Shown: positions 1 to 8,158, numbered from the stretch's first letter. The stretch: 13,865 nucleotides of DNA from Pseudomonadales bacterium (GCA_013215025.1 JABSRR010000012.1:1216-15080); one strand, 5' to 3'. A program made the numbers and translations. Notes: generated by a model from the sequence alone, not told the origin.

Positions 1-389
1 CCCATGCCACAACCGGGGGCTGTCAGGGTCATATTAACCGCAACGGCGGCATTGTTTTGATCAATAAGCACTTGATAAACCAGCCCAAGCTCCACAATAC
101 TGATTGGAATCTCAGGGTCAAAAATGGTATCTAAGGCCTGCCAAACTTGAGATTCTTGAATCAGTCCAGAGCCGTCATCGTCAAAATCAAACTGCTCAGG
201 CTGCTGTCCAATCGCGGCCGCATCAGTACCGTCAATACGATACATATTACCTTGCCAGGTAACGGTATAGTTACCGCCTAGACTCTGATTGATAGTTAAA
301 AATTGACCGGCTGGGATCTCAATTAATTCGCCCGAGGGTACTTTTCTTGCCGGGCAAGCCTGTTTGGTATCGGCTAATGTCTGTTGCAC
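1..389 (-). CDS. sufT: SufT, DUF59/MIP18-family Fe-S maturation protein (partial, 3' end beyond window)
   Basis: This is the last visible gene of the Fe-S operon and it runs off the left edge, so only about 129 residues (plus two bases) are present of a protein that usually has about 180. The N-terminal part carries the SufT-specific segment with IPAGQFLTINQSLGGNYTV (about residues 24-42) and YRIDGTDAAAIG (about 48-59). The DUF59/MIP18 domain follows, with FDPEIPISIVELGLVY (about 90-105) and TAPGCGM at the window edge. The Cys in that motif is the conserved, functionally important Cys of the family. SufT proteins act in Fe-S cluster maturation or transfer to client proteins; this role is family knowledge. 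I chose the GTG at 389-387 because AAGG lies 7 nt upstream at 400-397, overlapping the sufA stop codon, and because no in-frame ATG precedes the conserved region. The sufA stop and this GTG are only 9 nt apart, which suggests translational coupling. Confidence 0.9.
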   Translation of the reverse strand, partial: MQQTLADTKQACPARKVPSGELIEIPAGQFLTINQSLGGNYTVTWQGNMYRIDGTDAAAIGQQPEQFDFDDDGSGLIQESQVWQALDTIFDPEIPISIVELGLVYQVLIDQNNAAVAVNMTLTAPGCGM

Positions 390-398
390 TGCGCTGCC

Positions 399-755
399 TT
401 AGTTAACCGTAAAACTCTCGCCGCAACCGCACTCAGCAGTTACATTGGGGTTATTAAATTTAACCACGCGATTTACACCTTCGGTAACCATATCTATTTC
501 GGTACCTTTGACTAATTGCAGTGCATCATTGGCGACGGCAAAACGAATCTCTGCACTGGGCGACAATACAACATCGCCTTGCTCAGCAGCATTAACAATA
601 TTCAACTCATAGGCAAAACCGCTGCAGCCTGACTCTTTTGTGGACAGCCGCACCAGTGCATCAGGCCGACTTTTCAGCGCAGTACTGAAATGAGCAAGCG
701 CAGCATCCGTTAACGAAATAAGGTCTTGCTGAGGATTAAATGTATCAACCGTCAT
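399..755 (-). CDS. sufA: SufA/IscA-type A-type Fe-S carrier protein
   Basis: This 118-residue HesB/IscA-family protein should accept clusters from the SufBCD scaffold and pass them to apo-proteins in the cytoplasm. The three family Cys ligands are present and correctly spaced: C44 in ESGCSG, and C109 and C111 in ECGCGESF near the C-terminus. Length and layout fit an intact A-type carrier; SufA, IscA and ErpA are hard to separate by sequence alone, and the name here rests on operon position. The ATG start has AGGA about 8 nt upstream and follows the sufS stop by 14 nt. The gene lies between sufS and sufT and is surely cotranscribed with them. No oddity is seen in the protein. Confidence 0.93.
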   Translation of the reverse strand: MTVDTFNPQQDLISLTDAALAHFSTALKSRPDALVRLSTKESGCSGFAYELNIVNAAEQGDVVLSPSAEIRFAVANDALQLVKGTEIDMVTEGVNRVVKFNNPNVTAECGCGESFTVN

Positions 756-769
756 AATTATTATCCTGT

Positions 770-2002
770 TTACATCAACATGGTATTAACTTTGTCGAGC
801 GCCGCAAAAAATACATCCACCTCATCGAGAGTATTGTATAAGGCAAACGATGCTCTTGCCGTACCGGGCAGACCTAAGCGCTGCATCAATGGCTCCGCAC
901 AGTGATGGCCAGTGCGAATCGCCACAGCTTGACGATCTAACAAAAATCCTATGTCCGCTGGATGGCCATTATGCATAATAAAACTCAGCACCGACAATTT
1001 ATCTTTTGCCTGTCCAATCACCTCTAATCCGTCAAAATCTGCTGCCAGAGACCCAGCTTTGCTAATCAGCGCTTTCTCATGTGCACGCATTGCAGTAAGA
1101 TCAATCGTGCTAAGCCAATCAATGGCAGCACCTAACGCAACAACATCAGCAATATTTGGTGTGCCCGCCTCAAGCCTGTAAGGTAACACATTCCAGCTCG
1201 CATCTTGATAGCTGACTTCACTGATCATTTCACCGCCGGTTTGCCATACTGGCCAGTCAGCCAGCAAGTCAGATTTACCCCAGAGCACGCCAACTCCCGT
1301 TGGCGCAAACACCTTATGACCGGAAAACACATAAAAATCACAGTCTAACTGTTGCACATCAACATCGCCGTGAGCGATGCCCTGTGCACCATCAATCAGC
1401 ACTAATGCATCAGCCGATGTTTGGCGCACTTGTTGAATAATATCGCGAATCGGATTAACCGTACCTAAGGCATTCGAAATATGCGTAATCGCCAAACATG
1501 CGAGATTTTCTCCAGCCTTTTGTAACAAAGATGCAAATTCAGCCAGATCAAGTTCACCGGCATCGGTGATTGGGGCAATCCAAAGACTGGCGCCTGAAGC
1601 ATGACAAGCCTGCTGCCAAGGGATAAGATTTGCATGATGTTCCATTTCTGAAACTATCACCACATCATGCTCTGTGAGCCTCTGTTTAAATCCGTTAGCG
1701 ATAATATTAATCGATTCGGTCGTGCCGGCGGTCCAAATGACTTCTTCGCGATGCTTTGCGTTGATAAACTCAGCAACTTGATCACGCGCATGCTCAAAGC
1801 GGCGAGTTGCCTCATCAGCTAAACGATGGGCACCGCGGTGTACATTCGCATTGCAATGCTGATAATAATCTAACAAGGCATTTATAACAGCCTGCGGTTT
1901 TTGAGTGGTTGCCGCATTATCTAGATACACCAGAGGCTTTCCGTCAAACTGCTGTTGCAAAACAGGAAACTCAGCGCGAATTTTCTCTACATCAAAACTC
2001 AT
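770..2002 (-). CDS. sufS: SufS, class II cysteine desulfurase
   Basis: This 410-residue PLP-dependent enzyme takes sulfur from L-cysteine as an active-site persulfide and releases alanine, supplying sulfur for Fe-S assembly. It is full length for SufS/CsdA-type enzymes. Visible landmarks are YLDNAATTQKP (26-36), EMEHHANLIPW (119-129) with the His that stacks on PLP, the PLP-binding Lys K230 in FSGHKVFAPTGVG, and the catalytic Cys C368 in RTGHHCAEP. That last motif is diagnostic of class II desulfurases, as opposed to the class I SSGSAC seen in the iscS-like gene of the same operon. Class II enzymes usually need SufE or SufU to accept the persulfide, and no such gene lies in this window. It starts 30 nt after the sufD stop with only a weak Shine-Dalgarno sequence. 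Confidence 0.97.
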   Translation of the reverse strand: MSFDVEKIRAEFPVLQQQFDGKPLVYLDNAATTQKPQAVINALLDYYQHCNANVHRGAHRLADEATRRFEHARDQVAEFINAKHREEVIWTAGTTESINIIANGFKQRLTEHDVVIVSEMEHHANLIPWQQACHASGASLWIAPITDAGELDLAEFASLLQKAGENLACLAITHISNALGTVNPIRDIIQQVRQTSADALVLIDGAQGIAHGDVDVQQLDCDFYVFSGHKVFAPTGVGVLWGKSDLLADWPVWQTGGEMISEVSYQDASWNVLPYRLEAGTPNIADVVALGAAIDWLSTIDLTAMRAHEKALISKAGSLAADFDGLEVIGQAKDKLSVLSFIMHNGHPADIGFLLDRQAVAIRTGHHCAEPLMQRLGLPGTARASFALYNTLDEVDVFFAALDKVNTMLM

Positions 2003-2032
2003 AGATCATTACTCAATTGGCCATCAATGCCA

Positions 2033-3277
2033 CTAGTTCGCTTGCATAGTGCTAAAGCGCTGGCGCAATTGCTTACGCATCAGGGCTGCTATTGGCTCAT
2101 CAGGCATCTGCTCAACCAACTCATTAACAAAGCCAAAGTTCAGCATTACCATAGCCTCAGCTTTATTAATCCCTCTTGAGGTAAGGTAGTAAAGCGCCGC
2201 ATCGTCTATTTCGGCGACTGTCGCACCGTGTGCACAACGCACATCATCAGCGTATATCTCTAACTCAGGCTTGGTGTTTATTTCGGCTCTGCGCGACAGC
2301 AATAAGTTACGATTATTCAACTCTGCTAAGGTTTTCTGTGCATCACGATGAATATGTATGCGACCGTTAAACACGGCTTGCGCTCGATCTGCCACAATGC
2401 CACGCACATTTTCCTCTGTGGTGCCGTGAGCAACGGCATGCTCAATCGTGGTGTGCAAGTCAAAATGCTCTTCGCCGTCTAACAAATAAATAGCATTCAT
2501 GGTTGCTAGCGCATGCTCACCTGCATGTTCGACATCAACATCTAAACGAGACATCGCAGCACCAAAGCCAATAATATGGCTATTAAGCTTTGAATGTTGA
2601 GCTAGGCGAAAGAAGTCTCCACCGACACAGTAGCTTTGCTCGGTTTGCAGCTGTAAACGGTAGTGGTTGAGCGTAGCATATTCGCTCAAATCGAATTCAG
2701 TGCAGGTATTGGTAAGGCCACTGGCGGTGCCCTCAAGTTGCTCTAACACAGTAAGCTTTGCGTTCTCCGCCACACTAACAAATGCGCGAGCGTGTTGCTC
2801 AAATGCTTCGCGATTATTGATGCATAAGCGCACAACCGGCTCGATAGTGGTATCTGCTGCTACCTCAATGATCAATGCGTCAGCGAATAAGGCGTCGTTA
2901 ACCTGGCCAAACAAATGGCGAGCAGGCTTGATACTGGCAAAGCCAGATGGCAAAACAGCTTCATCACTTAGCATACGTATCGATATTCCAGCCGGTAGCG
3001 GCTGCTTAGGCAAGCGCCAGGCCTGGCCGTCAAAAACTATATCAATCGACGATAAATCAGCAATCTCGCTCGCTTGGCCATCAATATTACCTAACTCGAA
3101 CGATTGCTGACCTAACTGATAAAGCGAGGTATATTTCCAAGCCTCAGTCTTGCGTGTAGGCCAAATAGACTGCTGTAGCTGCTGACGTGCTTGCTGCCTG
3201 ATTTTTTGCCAAGCAAACGGTAGCTGCTGATTCGGCTGCTGTGCACGCTGAACCGCGCGCTCTAACCATTCAGTCAT
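2033..3277 (-). CDS. sufD: SufD, component of the SufBCD Fe-S scaffold
   Basis: This 414-residue SufB/SufD-family protein should form the SufBC2D complex, in which the SufB-SufD interface holds the nascent cluster. The C-terminal beta-helix core shows FNGRIHIHRDAQKT (303-316), then YADDVRCAHGAT (342-353), and LYYLTSRGINKAEA (362-375). H350 in CAHGAT aligns by eye with the His of E. coli SufD (H360 from memory) that is needed for cluster assembly. The N-terminal segment (about 10-37) is unusually rich in Gln and Arg; this region is variable in the family. The ATG is only 2 nt beyond the sufC stop, and its GGTGA ribosome site overlaps the end of sufC, indicating tight translational coupling. 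SufD rather than SufB is chosen because it lacks the Suf[17 protein letters not shown] signature and lies after sufC. Confidence 0.95.
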   Translation of the reverse strand: MTEWLERAVQRAQQPNQQLPFAWQKIRQQARQQLQQSIWPTRKTEAWKYTSLYQLGQQSFELGNIDGQASEIADLSSIDIVFDGQAWRLPKQPLPAGISIRMLSDEAVLPSGFASIKPARHLFGQVNDALFADALIIEVAADTTIEPVVRLCINNREAFEQHARAFVSVAENAKLTVLEQLEGTASGLTNTCTEFDLSEYATLNHYRLQLQTEQSYCVGGDFFRLAQHSKLNSHIIGFGAAMSRLDVDVEHAGEHALATMNAIYLLDGEEHFDLHTTIEHAVAHGTTEENVRGIVADRAQAVFNGRIHIHRDAQKTLAELNNRNLLLSRRAEINTKPELEIYADDVRCAHGATVAEIDDAALYYLTSRGINKAEAMVMLNFGFVNELVEQMPDEPIAALMRKQLRQRFSTMQAN

Positions 3278-3279
3278 TG

Positions 3280-4053
3280 TTATTCACCTGAAGCCTTGGC
3301 AATATCACTGCCGGCATCCAACCAAGCATAGCCTTCTTGCTCTAACTCGAGCGCTAGCTCAGGGCCACCCGATTTAACAATTTTGCCATCCGCAAGCACG
3401 TGCACGTAATCGGGCTTAATATAATCTAATAATCGTTGATAATGCGTGACCACTACAAAGCTTCGATCAGCGCTGCGCTGGCTATTCACACCTTCAGCAA
3501 CTACCTGTAATGCATCAATATCGAGACCTGAATCGGTTTCGTCCAAAATGCAAAGTGACGGAGACAACAAAATCATTTGCATGATTTCATTACGCTTTTT
3601 TTCCCCGCCTGAGAAGCCCTCGTTGACGCCACGCTTTAAAAATTCAACCGGCAAATTGACTTGCTTACAAGCCTCTCTTGCCATTTTCAGGAACTCTTTT
3701 GATGATACCGCAGGCAAGTCTTGCGCTTCACGATGCGCGTCAACAGCAGCCTTCAAAAATTCCAGATTTGATACACCCGGAATTTCAACCGGATATTGGA
3801 ATGCTAGAAACAAACCTGCCCTAGCACGCTCTTCAGCCTCTAATTCAAGTAAATCTTGACCATTTAATAGCGCACTGCCTTGATCCACCTGATAACCCTC
3901 ACGGCCAGACAATACATATCCTAGAGTTGATTTACCCGCGCCATTGGGCCCCATTATCGCATGCACTTCACCGGCTTTTACTTCAAGGTTCAAACCCTTC
4001 AAGATTTGCTTTTGCTCTACGCTGGCCTGTAAATTCTCAATACTTAACATCAT
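3280..4053 (-). CDS. sufC: SufC, ABC-type ATPase of the SufBCD scaffold
   Basis: This 257-residue soluble ABC ATPase drives conformational change of SufB-SufD during cluster assembly; despite its fold it is not a transporter component. All nucleotide-binding motifs are visible: Walker A GPNGAGKST (35-43), Q-loop Q86 in LAFQYPVEIPGV, the signature FSGGEKKRNE (147-156) whose EKKRNE form is typical of SufC, Walker B ending LCILDETDSGLD (167-178), and the switch His H204. Length is standard. Two ATG codons lie in tandem at the start, and either could initiate; AAAGAG lies upstream. The gene begins 11 nt after the sufB stop and ends 2 nt before sufD. Confidence 0.98.
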   Translation of the reverse strand: MMLSIENLQASVEQKQILKGLNLEVKAGEVHAIMGPNGAGKSTLGYVLSGREGYQVDQGSALLNGQDLLELEAEERARAGLFLAFQYPVEIPGVSNLEFLKAAVDAHREAQDLPAVSSKEFLKMAREACKQVNLPVEFLKRGVNEGFSGGEKKRNEIMQMILLSPSLCILDETDSGLDIDALQVVAEGVNSQRSADRSFVVVTHYQRLLDYIKPDYVHVLADGKIVKSGGPELALELEQEGYAWLDAGSDIAKASGE

Positions 4054-4064
4054 TTTTCTCTTTA

Positions 4065-5501
4065 TTAACCGACCGAGCCTTCTAAGCTGATCTCTAGTAA
4101 TTTTCCTGCTTCAACCGCAAACTCCATCGGCAGCTCTTTGAACACTTCTTTACAAAAACCGTTCACAATCATCGAAACGGCTTTTTCAGGGTCAAGCCCG
4201 CGCTGCTGACAAAGAAACATTTGATCGTCTGACACTTTTGATGTGGTAGCTTCATGCTCAACAATCGCTGATGGATTTTTGCTTTCCACATAAGGGAATG
4301 TATGCGCGCCACATTGATCACCAATCAATAGTGAATCACATTGCGTAAAATTTCGCGCGCCATCAGAGTTTGGCCCCATGCGCACCAAGCCACGATAGGC
4401 ATTGTTTGAATGACCAGCCGAAATACCTTTGGAAATAATCGTCGACTTAGTATTTTTTCCTAAGTGAATCATCTTAGTACCGGTATCAGCCTGTTGCTTA
4501 CCGCGCGTTAACGCCACAGAGTAAAACTCCCCAACGCTATTATCACCGCGTAAAATACAGCTAGGGTATTTCCAGGTAACCGCTGAGCCAGTTTCAACTT
4601 GGGTCCAGGAGACCTTAGCATTGGTGTGGCAAACTGCCCGCTTGGTAACAAAATTGTATATGCCGCCGCGACCTTGCTCATCGCCAGGGTACCAATTTTG
4701 CACCGTTGAATATTTTATTTCAGCATCATCAAGTGCCACCAATTCTACCACTGCAGCATGCAGCTGATTTTCGTCACGCTGTGGTGCAGTACAACCTTCT
4801 AAATAGCTAACATAGCTGCCCTCGTCAGCAACAATTAAGGTTCGCTCAAACTGTCCGGTATTCTGTTCGTTAATGCGGAAATACGTTGATAACTCCATCG
4901 GGCAGCGCACCCCTTTCGGGATATACACGAACGAACCGTCAGTGAATACTGCGGAATTTAACGCGGCATAGTAATTATCGCGCTGCGGCACCACCGAACC
5001 CAGGTGCTGCCTAACCATCTCAGGGTATTCTTGCAAGGCTTCAGAAATCGAACAGAAAATCACGCCGGCTTCTTTCAACTTTTCTTTGAAGGTAGTTACC
5101 ACTGAAACTGAATCAAATACTACATCCATGGCAACGCCTGCTAGTGCTTTTTGCTCCTCTAAAGGAATCCCCAGCTTTTCATAGGTTTCAAGCAACTCAG
5201 GATCAACCTCATCCAAGGATTGCGGTCTATCTTTCATGCTTTTGGGCGCCGAATAATAGGAAATATCTTGGAAGTTGATTGTTGGATAATCAACGTGTGC
5301 CCAAGCTGGCTCATCCATTGCCTGCCAGACTTTAAACGCCTCTAAGCGCCACTCAAGCATCCACTGTGGCTCGTTTTTCATCTGTGATATCTTACGAATA
5401 ACTGACTCGTCAAGCCCAGGCGGAAAAGTCTCAGATTCGATATCTGAGACAAAACCTGCTTCGTATTCACGCTCGAGTGCTTTATCAATCTGTTCAGTCA
5501 T
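4065..5501 (-). CDS. sufB: SufB, Fe-S cluster scaffold subunit
   Basis: This 478-residue protein is the main scaffold of the SUF system: it receives persulfide sulfur and, with SufD and the SufC ATPase, builds a cluster. The length fits proteobacterial SufB (about 470-500). Diagnostic blocks are [39 protein letters not shown], the C-terminal [20 protein letters not shown] (the first Cys, C388, matches by counting the essential E. coli C405), VEHEATTSK, and [12 protein letters not shown]. The ATG is preceded by AAAAGAGT and lies 12 nt after the iscS stop. It is the first SUF scaffold gene, placed directly behind an iscS-type gene. Confidence 0.98.
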   Translation of the reverse strand: MTEQIDKALEREYEAGFVSDIESETFPPGLDESVIRKISQMKNEPQWMLEWRLEAFKVWQAMDEPAWAHVDYPTINFQDISYYSAPKSMKDRPQSLDEVDPELLETYEKLGIPLEEQKALAGVAMDVVFDSVSVVTTFKEKLKEAGVIFCSISEALQEYPEMVRQHLGSVVPQRDNYYAALNSAVFTDGSFVYIPKGVRCPMELSTYFRINEQNTGQFERTLIVADEGSYVSYLEGCTAPQRDENQLHAAVVELVALDDAEIKYSTVQNWYPGDEQGRGGIYNFVTKRAVCHTNAKVSWTQVETGSAVTWKYPSCILRGDNSVGEFYSVALTRGKQQADTGTKMIHLGKNTKSTIISKGISAGHSNNAYRGLVRMGPNSDGARNFTQCDSLLIGDQCGAHTFPYVESKNPSAIVEHEATTSKVSDDQMFLCQQRGLDPEKAVSMIVNGFCKEVFKELPMEFAVEAGKLLEISLEGSVG

Positions 5502-5513
5502 ACTCTTTTCTCA

Positions 5514-6668
5514 TTACGCAGCTAATCGCTGACATACTTCACATATATGCGCTATCGCATCATTAATTTCTTGCTCGCTGGTATAGCGACCCAACGAGAA
5601 CCGCAGCGAGCTGTCAGCAGCCTGATCCGATAAGCCCATCTCTGTTAATACATACGATGGTTTCATGCTTGCGGAGTTACATGCCGAACCAGAAGACAGT
5701 GCCAAACGCCGCAAGGACATTAATAAGGTCTCACCGACCAGACCGCTAAAACAGACGTTTAGGTGTCCTACCAAAGCATTATCTAGGTCGGTATTCAATG
5801 ACACCATCGGTAAATGCTGTATGCCCTGCCATAACATATCGCGTAAACGCTTTATTTCGGCCAGCTCGGCCTGATTATCTTGAGCTAGGGCACAGGCCTC
5901 GCCTAAGCCAACAATTTGGTGCGTAGCCAAAGTGCCTGAGCGCATACCGCGCTCATGGCCGCCACCAAACATTAGCGGTGCAAGCTCAACTTTGGGCTGA
6001 CGAGACACATACAAAGCACCTACACCTTTCGGGCCATACATTTTATGGGCTGAGACCGACAACATATCAATGCCCATTGCTTTCACATCAAGGGCCAGCT
6101 TACCCACGCTTTGCGCAGCATCAACATGAAATAGGACAGCAGATTGTCGGCAAAGTTGTGCGATGGCTGCAATATTATTAATGATGCCGGTTTCATTATT
6201 CGCATGCATAATAGAAACCAATGCGGTATCTGCGCGCAATACGTCAGCAATTTGCTGCACTGTTGTCTGACCAGATTGATTGGGCTGGATATAGCTTACC
6301 TCAAAGCCCTCAGACTCAAGCTGCGCTAAACAATCGAGCACCGCCTTATGCTCAATGCTTGAGCTAATAATATGCTTTTTACCAAACTTCTGAGCCTGCA
6401 GGCGCGCAGCGCCAAATAAGGCCAAATTATCCGATTCAGTCGCACCTGAGGTAAACACAATCTCACGCACTTCCGCGCCGATTAAGTCAGCCACTTGTTG
6501 CCTCGCCAACTCAACGGCCTCAGCGGCCTGCCAACCATACATATGGCTATTTGAGGCCGGATTACCAAAATTACCGTCACGCAGCAGACAGGCCTGCATT
6601 TTTTGCGCAACCGATTCCGCAATTGGCGTTGTCGCAGCATAATCAAGGTAGATAGCAGATGGCTTCAC
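5514..6668 (-). CDS. iscS: IscS/NifS-like class I cysteine desulfurase
   Basis: This 384-residue PLP enzyme is a second cysteine desulfurase in the operon, of the IscS/NifS class. Seen are IYLDYAATTP (6-15), the SSSIEHKAV segment with H107, the PLP Lys K209 in SVSAHKMYGPKGVG, RSGTLATHQIVG (243-254), and the catalytic Cys C330 in LSSGSACNSAS. SSGSAC on a mobile loop separates it from the class II SufS downstream. Its 384 residues are slightly fewer than E. coli IscS (404), and it lacks the extended C-terminal tail that in E. coli contacts IscU, in keeping with the absence of iscU here. The start is GTG at 6668-6666, because the family motif begins almost at once; the Shine-Dalgarno is weak (GGG about 8 nt upstream). 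It lies 12 nt after the iscR stop. Confidence 0.95.
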   Translation of the reverse strand: MKPSAIYLDYAATTPIAESVAQKMQACLLRDGNFGNPASNSHMYGWQAAEAVELARQQVADLIGAEVREIVFTSGATESDNLALFGAARLQAQKFGKKHIISSSIEHKAVLDCLAQLESEGFEVSYIQPNQSGQTTVQQIADVLRADTALVSIMHANNETGIINNIAAIAQLCRQSAVLFHVDAAQSVGKLALDVKAMGIDMLSVSAHKMYGPKGVGALYVSRQPKVELAPLMFGGGHERGMRSGTLATHQIVGLGEACALAQDNQAELAEIKRLRDMLWQGIQHLPMVSLNTDLDNALVGHLNVCFSGLVGETLLMSLRRLALSSGSACNSASMKPSYVLTEMGLSDQAADSSLRFSLGRYTSEQEINDAIAHICEVCQRLAA

Positions 6669-6680
6669 AACAAAAACCCG

Positions 6681-7172
6681 TTATAAATCACTGACCGAAG
6701 CGATCAGGTCGTGCTCAGCTACAGCAGTGTCGGCGGTATGATCCAATTGCTTTGATGATAGGCGACGAATTTCCTCACGTTCGATAAGCGAGGCCAAGCT
6801 GATACTCTGTAAAAACTGCTGAATTTGGCCACTGAGATCGGCCCAAAGGTGATGCGTTAAACAAGTTTGACCATCTTGACAGTCACCCTTTCCTTGGCAA
6901 TTGGTCGCATCAATACTTTCATCGACTGCTGCAATAATATCGGCGATAAAAATGCTCGCTACTGGCTTGGATAAGCGATAGCCGCCACCGGGTCCGCGCA
7001 CACTATTAACCAGCTGTCGCTTGCGCAATTTAGAAAATAATTGCTCAAGATAAGACAAGGAAATATCTTGCCGAGATGAAATATCTGCCAGACTGATAGG
7101 GCCATGATGCTGATGCAGCGCAAGGTCTAGCATTGCAGTCACCGCATAGCGGCCTTTAGTAGTAAGTCGCAT
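6681..7172 (-). CDS. iscR: IscR, [2Fe-2S] Rrf2-family transcriptional regulator
   Basis: This 163-residue Rrf2-type regulator senses Fe-S status and controls the operon it heads. The N-terminal winged helix begins [18 protein letters not shown], includes [17 protein letters not shown] (39-55), and the wing [12 protein letters not shown] (58-69). The cluster ligands occur at exactly the positions known for E. coli IscR: C92, C98 and C104 in NCQGKGDC and QTC, plus H107 in LTHHLW. It should therefore hold a [2Fe-2S] cluster, unlike RirA, NsrR or cluster-free Rrf2 proteins, although direct sensing cannot be shown from sequence. Its 5' leader is about 30 nt and has no clear Shine-Dalgarno. The overlapping IscR-type operator upstream points to negative autoregulation. 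Confidence 0.96.
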   Translation of the reverse strand: MRLTTKGRYAVTAMLDLALHQHHGPISLADISSRQDISLSYLEQLFSKLRKRQLVNSVRGPGGGYRLSKPVASIFIADIIAAVDESIDATNCQGKGDCQDGQTCLTHHLWADLSGQIQQFLQSISLASLIEREEIRRLSSKQLDHTADTAVAEHDLIASVSDL

Positions 7173-7209
7173 AAAAAAATATTCATCGAGTCAGGCTTGT
7201 AGGCCGCGA

Positions 7210-7238
7210 ATTATCTGTATTCCGAGTATTTTAGTCAA
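7210..7238 (-). promoter_or_regulatory. Sigma70-type promoter of the iscR-iscS-suf operon
   Basis: On the minus strand a -35 box TTGACT (7238-7233) and a -10 box GATAAT (7215-7210) are separated by exactly 17 bp. Each differs from the consensus by one base. Transcription would start near 7203, leaving a leader of about 30 nt before the iscR ATG. It lies in the 104-bp gap between trmJ and iscR and is the only good promoter seen ahead of the eight-gene operon. Confidence 0.8.
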
Positions 7239-7242
7239 GTAT
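7218..7242 (-). promoter_or_regulatory. Putative IscR type-1 operator overlapping the -35 box
   Basis: The minus strand carries ATACTTGACT followed by AAAATACTCGG and AATA. The first ten bases match the IscR type-1 half ATASYYGACT (recalled consensus) fully. The TACTCGG half resembles the second half of gammaproteobacterial iscR operators; the distal bases fit less well. The site covers the -35 and the spacer, so bound holo-IscR would block RNA polymerase, as at E. coli iscR. Confidence 0.72.
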
Positions 7243-7276
7243 TTTTATTGGCAATTTACAGGCCCTAAATCAGCAT

Positions 7277-8077
7277 CTATGGATTGATTTTCTGCACCAG
7301 CTGATCAATCCGCTTGAGCATGCCGCGACACATTTGCACTTCCATCTCGTCCATCCGCGCACGATGAAACAAACGTCGAAAGCGCGTCATCACTTGGCGC
7401 TGAGCATTCGGCTCTAAAAATTCAATCGCGATTAAGCTTTGCTCTAAATGCTGATAAAAATGCTCTAGCATCGCAGGCCCTGCAATCGGCACATCCCAGT
7501 CTCGCATACTGGCGGCCAAGGCCGCCTGCTCTAGCTCTGAACTTGACTGACTCACGGTGGGTAATTGATCACCCAGAATAGTCATGCGTAACTCATAACA
7601 AACCACCTGTACTGCAGCCGCTAAGTTGAGCGAGCTATATTCGGGGTTGGTTGGAATATTTAAATGTAAATGACACTGATGCAATTCGTCGTTGGTTAGG
7701 CCACGGTCTTCGCGTCCAAACACCAGCGCAATCGGCTGCTTTGGCGCATTGACCAGCTGTTGCTGCACCTGCGCGGCGGCCTCTCTCGGATTCATTAACG
7801 GCCAGGGTATTTTGCGCTCACGCGCTGACGTGCCAATAACTAAGGCGCAGCCATCAATGGCCTCGCTTAAACTTTGACAACATAGCGCCTGCTCGAGCAC
7901 ATCATCAGCGTGACCAGCGCGCCACACCGCTTCTTCATCAGGAAACTGCTTTGGCTCCACCAAGACCAACTGTGCTAGACCCATATTTTTCATGGCACGC
8001 GCGGCAGCACCTATATTGCCAGGATGGGTCGTATTGACCAATACGATTCGAATCTGAGAAAACAGTGCTGAGGACAT
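7277..8077 (-). CDS. trmJ: TrmJ, tRNA (cytidine/uridine-32-2'-O)-methyltransferase
   Basis: This SPOUT-class methyltransferase uses S-adenosylmethionine to 2'-O-methylate position 32 in the anticodon loop of several tRNAs. Counting from the chosen ATG (266 residues), the three knotted-fold motifs are NTTHPGNIGAAARAMK (15-30), LVFGREDRGLTNDE (118-131) and IPTNPEYSSLNLAAAVQV (141-158). A C-terminal helical extension (about 180-266) is typical of TrmJ and contributes to dimer and tRNA contacts. I prefer the ATG at 8077-8075, whose distance to the first motif fits TrmJ; a TTG four codons upstream (8089) is possible but less likely. It lies between suhB and iscR, a neighbourhood conserved in Pseudomonas-like gammaproteobacteria, and reads divergently from suhB. 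No terminator is evident before iscR. Confidence 0.95.
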   Translation of the reverse strand: MSSALFSQIRIVLVNTTHPGNIGAAARAMKNMGLAQLVLVEPKQFPDEEAVWRAGHADDVLEQALCCQSLSEAIDGCALVIGTSARERKIPWPLMNPREAAAQVQQQLVNAPKQPIALVFGREDRGLTNDELHQCHLHLNIPTNPEYSSLNLAAAVQVVCYELRMTILGDQLPTVSQSSSELEQAALAASMRDWDVPIAGPAMLEHFYQHLEQSLIAIEFLEPNAQRQVMTRFRRLFHRARMDEMEVQMCRGMLKRIDQLVQKINP

Positions 8078-8123
8078 GCATAGACCCAATATTTATTAAT
8101 TCGCGCTAAAATCTGCGACGCAT

Positions 8124-8129
8124 ATTATA
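8124..8129 (-). promoter_or_regulatory. Candidate -10 element for trmJ
   Basis: A perfect TATAAT on the minus strand lies 46 nt ahead of the trmJ ATG in the divergent trmJ/suhB gap. No good -35 box stands at 16-18 bp, so this may be a weak or activator-assisted promoter. The position is right for trmJ, but this rests on one hexamer only. Confidence 0.4.
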
Positions 8130-8158
8130 CAGGACTGGCGTCGAACTGCACTCCTGCT

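Noticed and set aside
2667-3110. Plus-strand ORF of 147 codons inside sufD
   Set aside because: It lies wholly opposite sufD, shows low-complexity Ser/Ala composition typical of an antisense shadow, and has no recognisable domain.
7172-7200. A second IscR site at CCTGACTCGATGAATAT in the iscR leader
   Set aside because: Only the TGACT core matches; the second half is absent.
8087-8089. TTG start giving a trmJ product four residues longer
   Set aside because: The ATG at 8077 fits the TrmJ N-terminus better; an upstream TTG is not needed.
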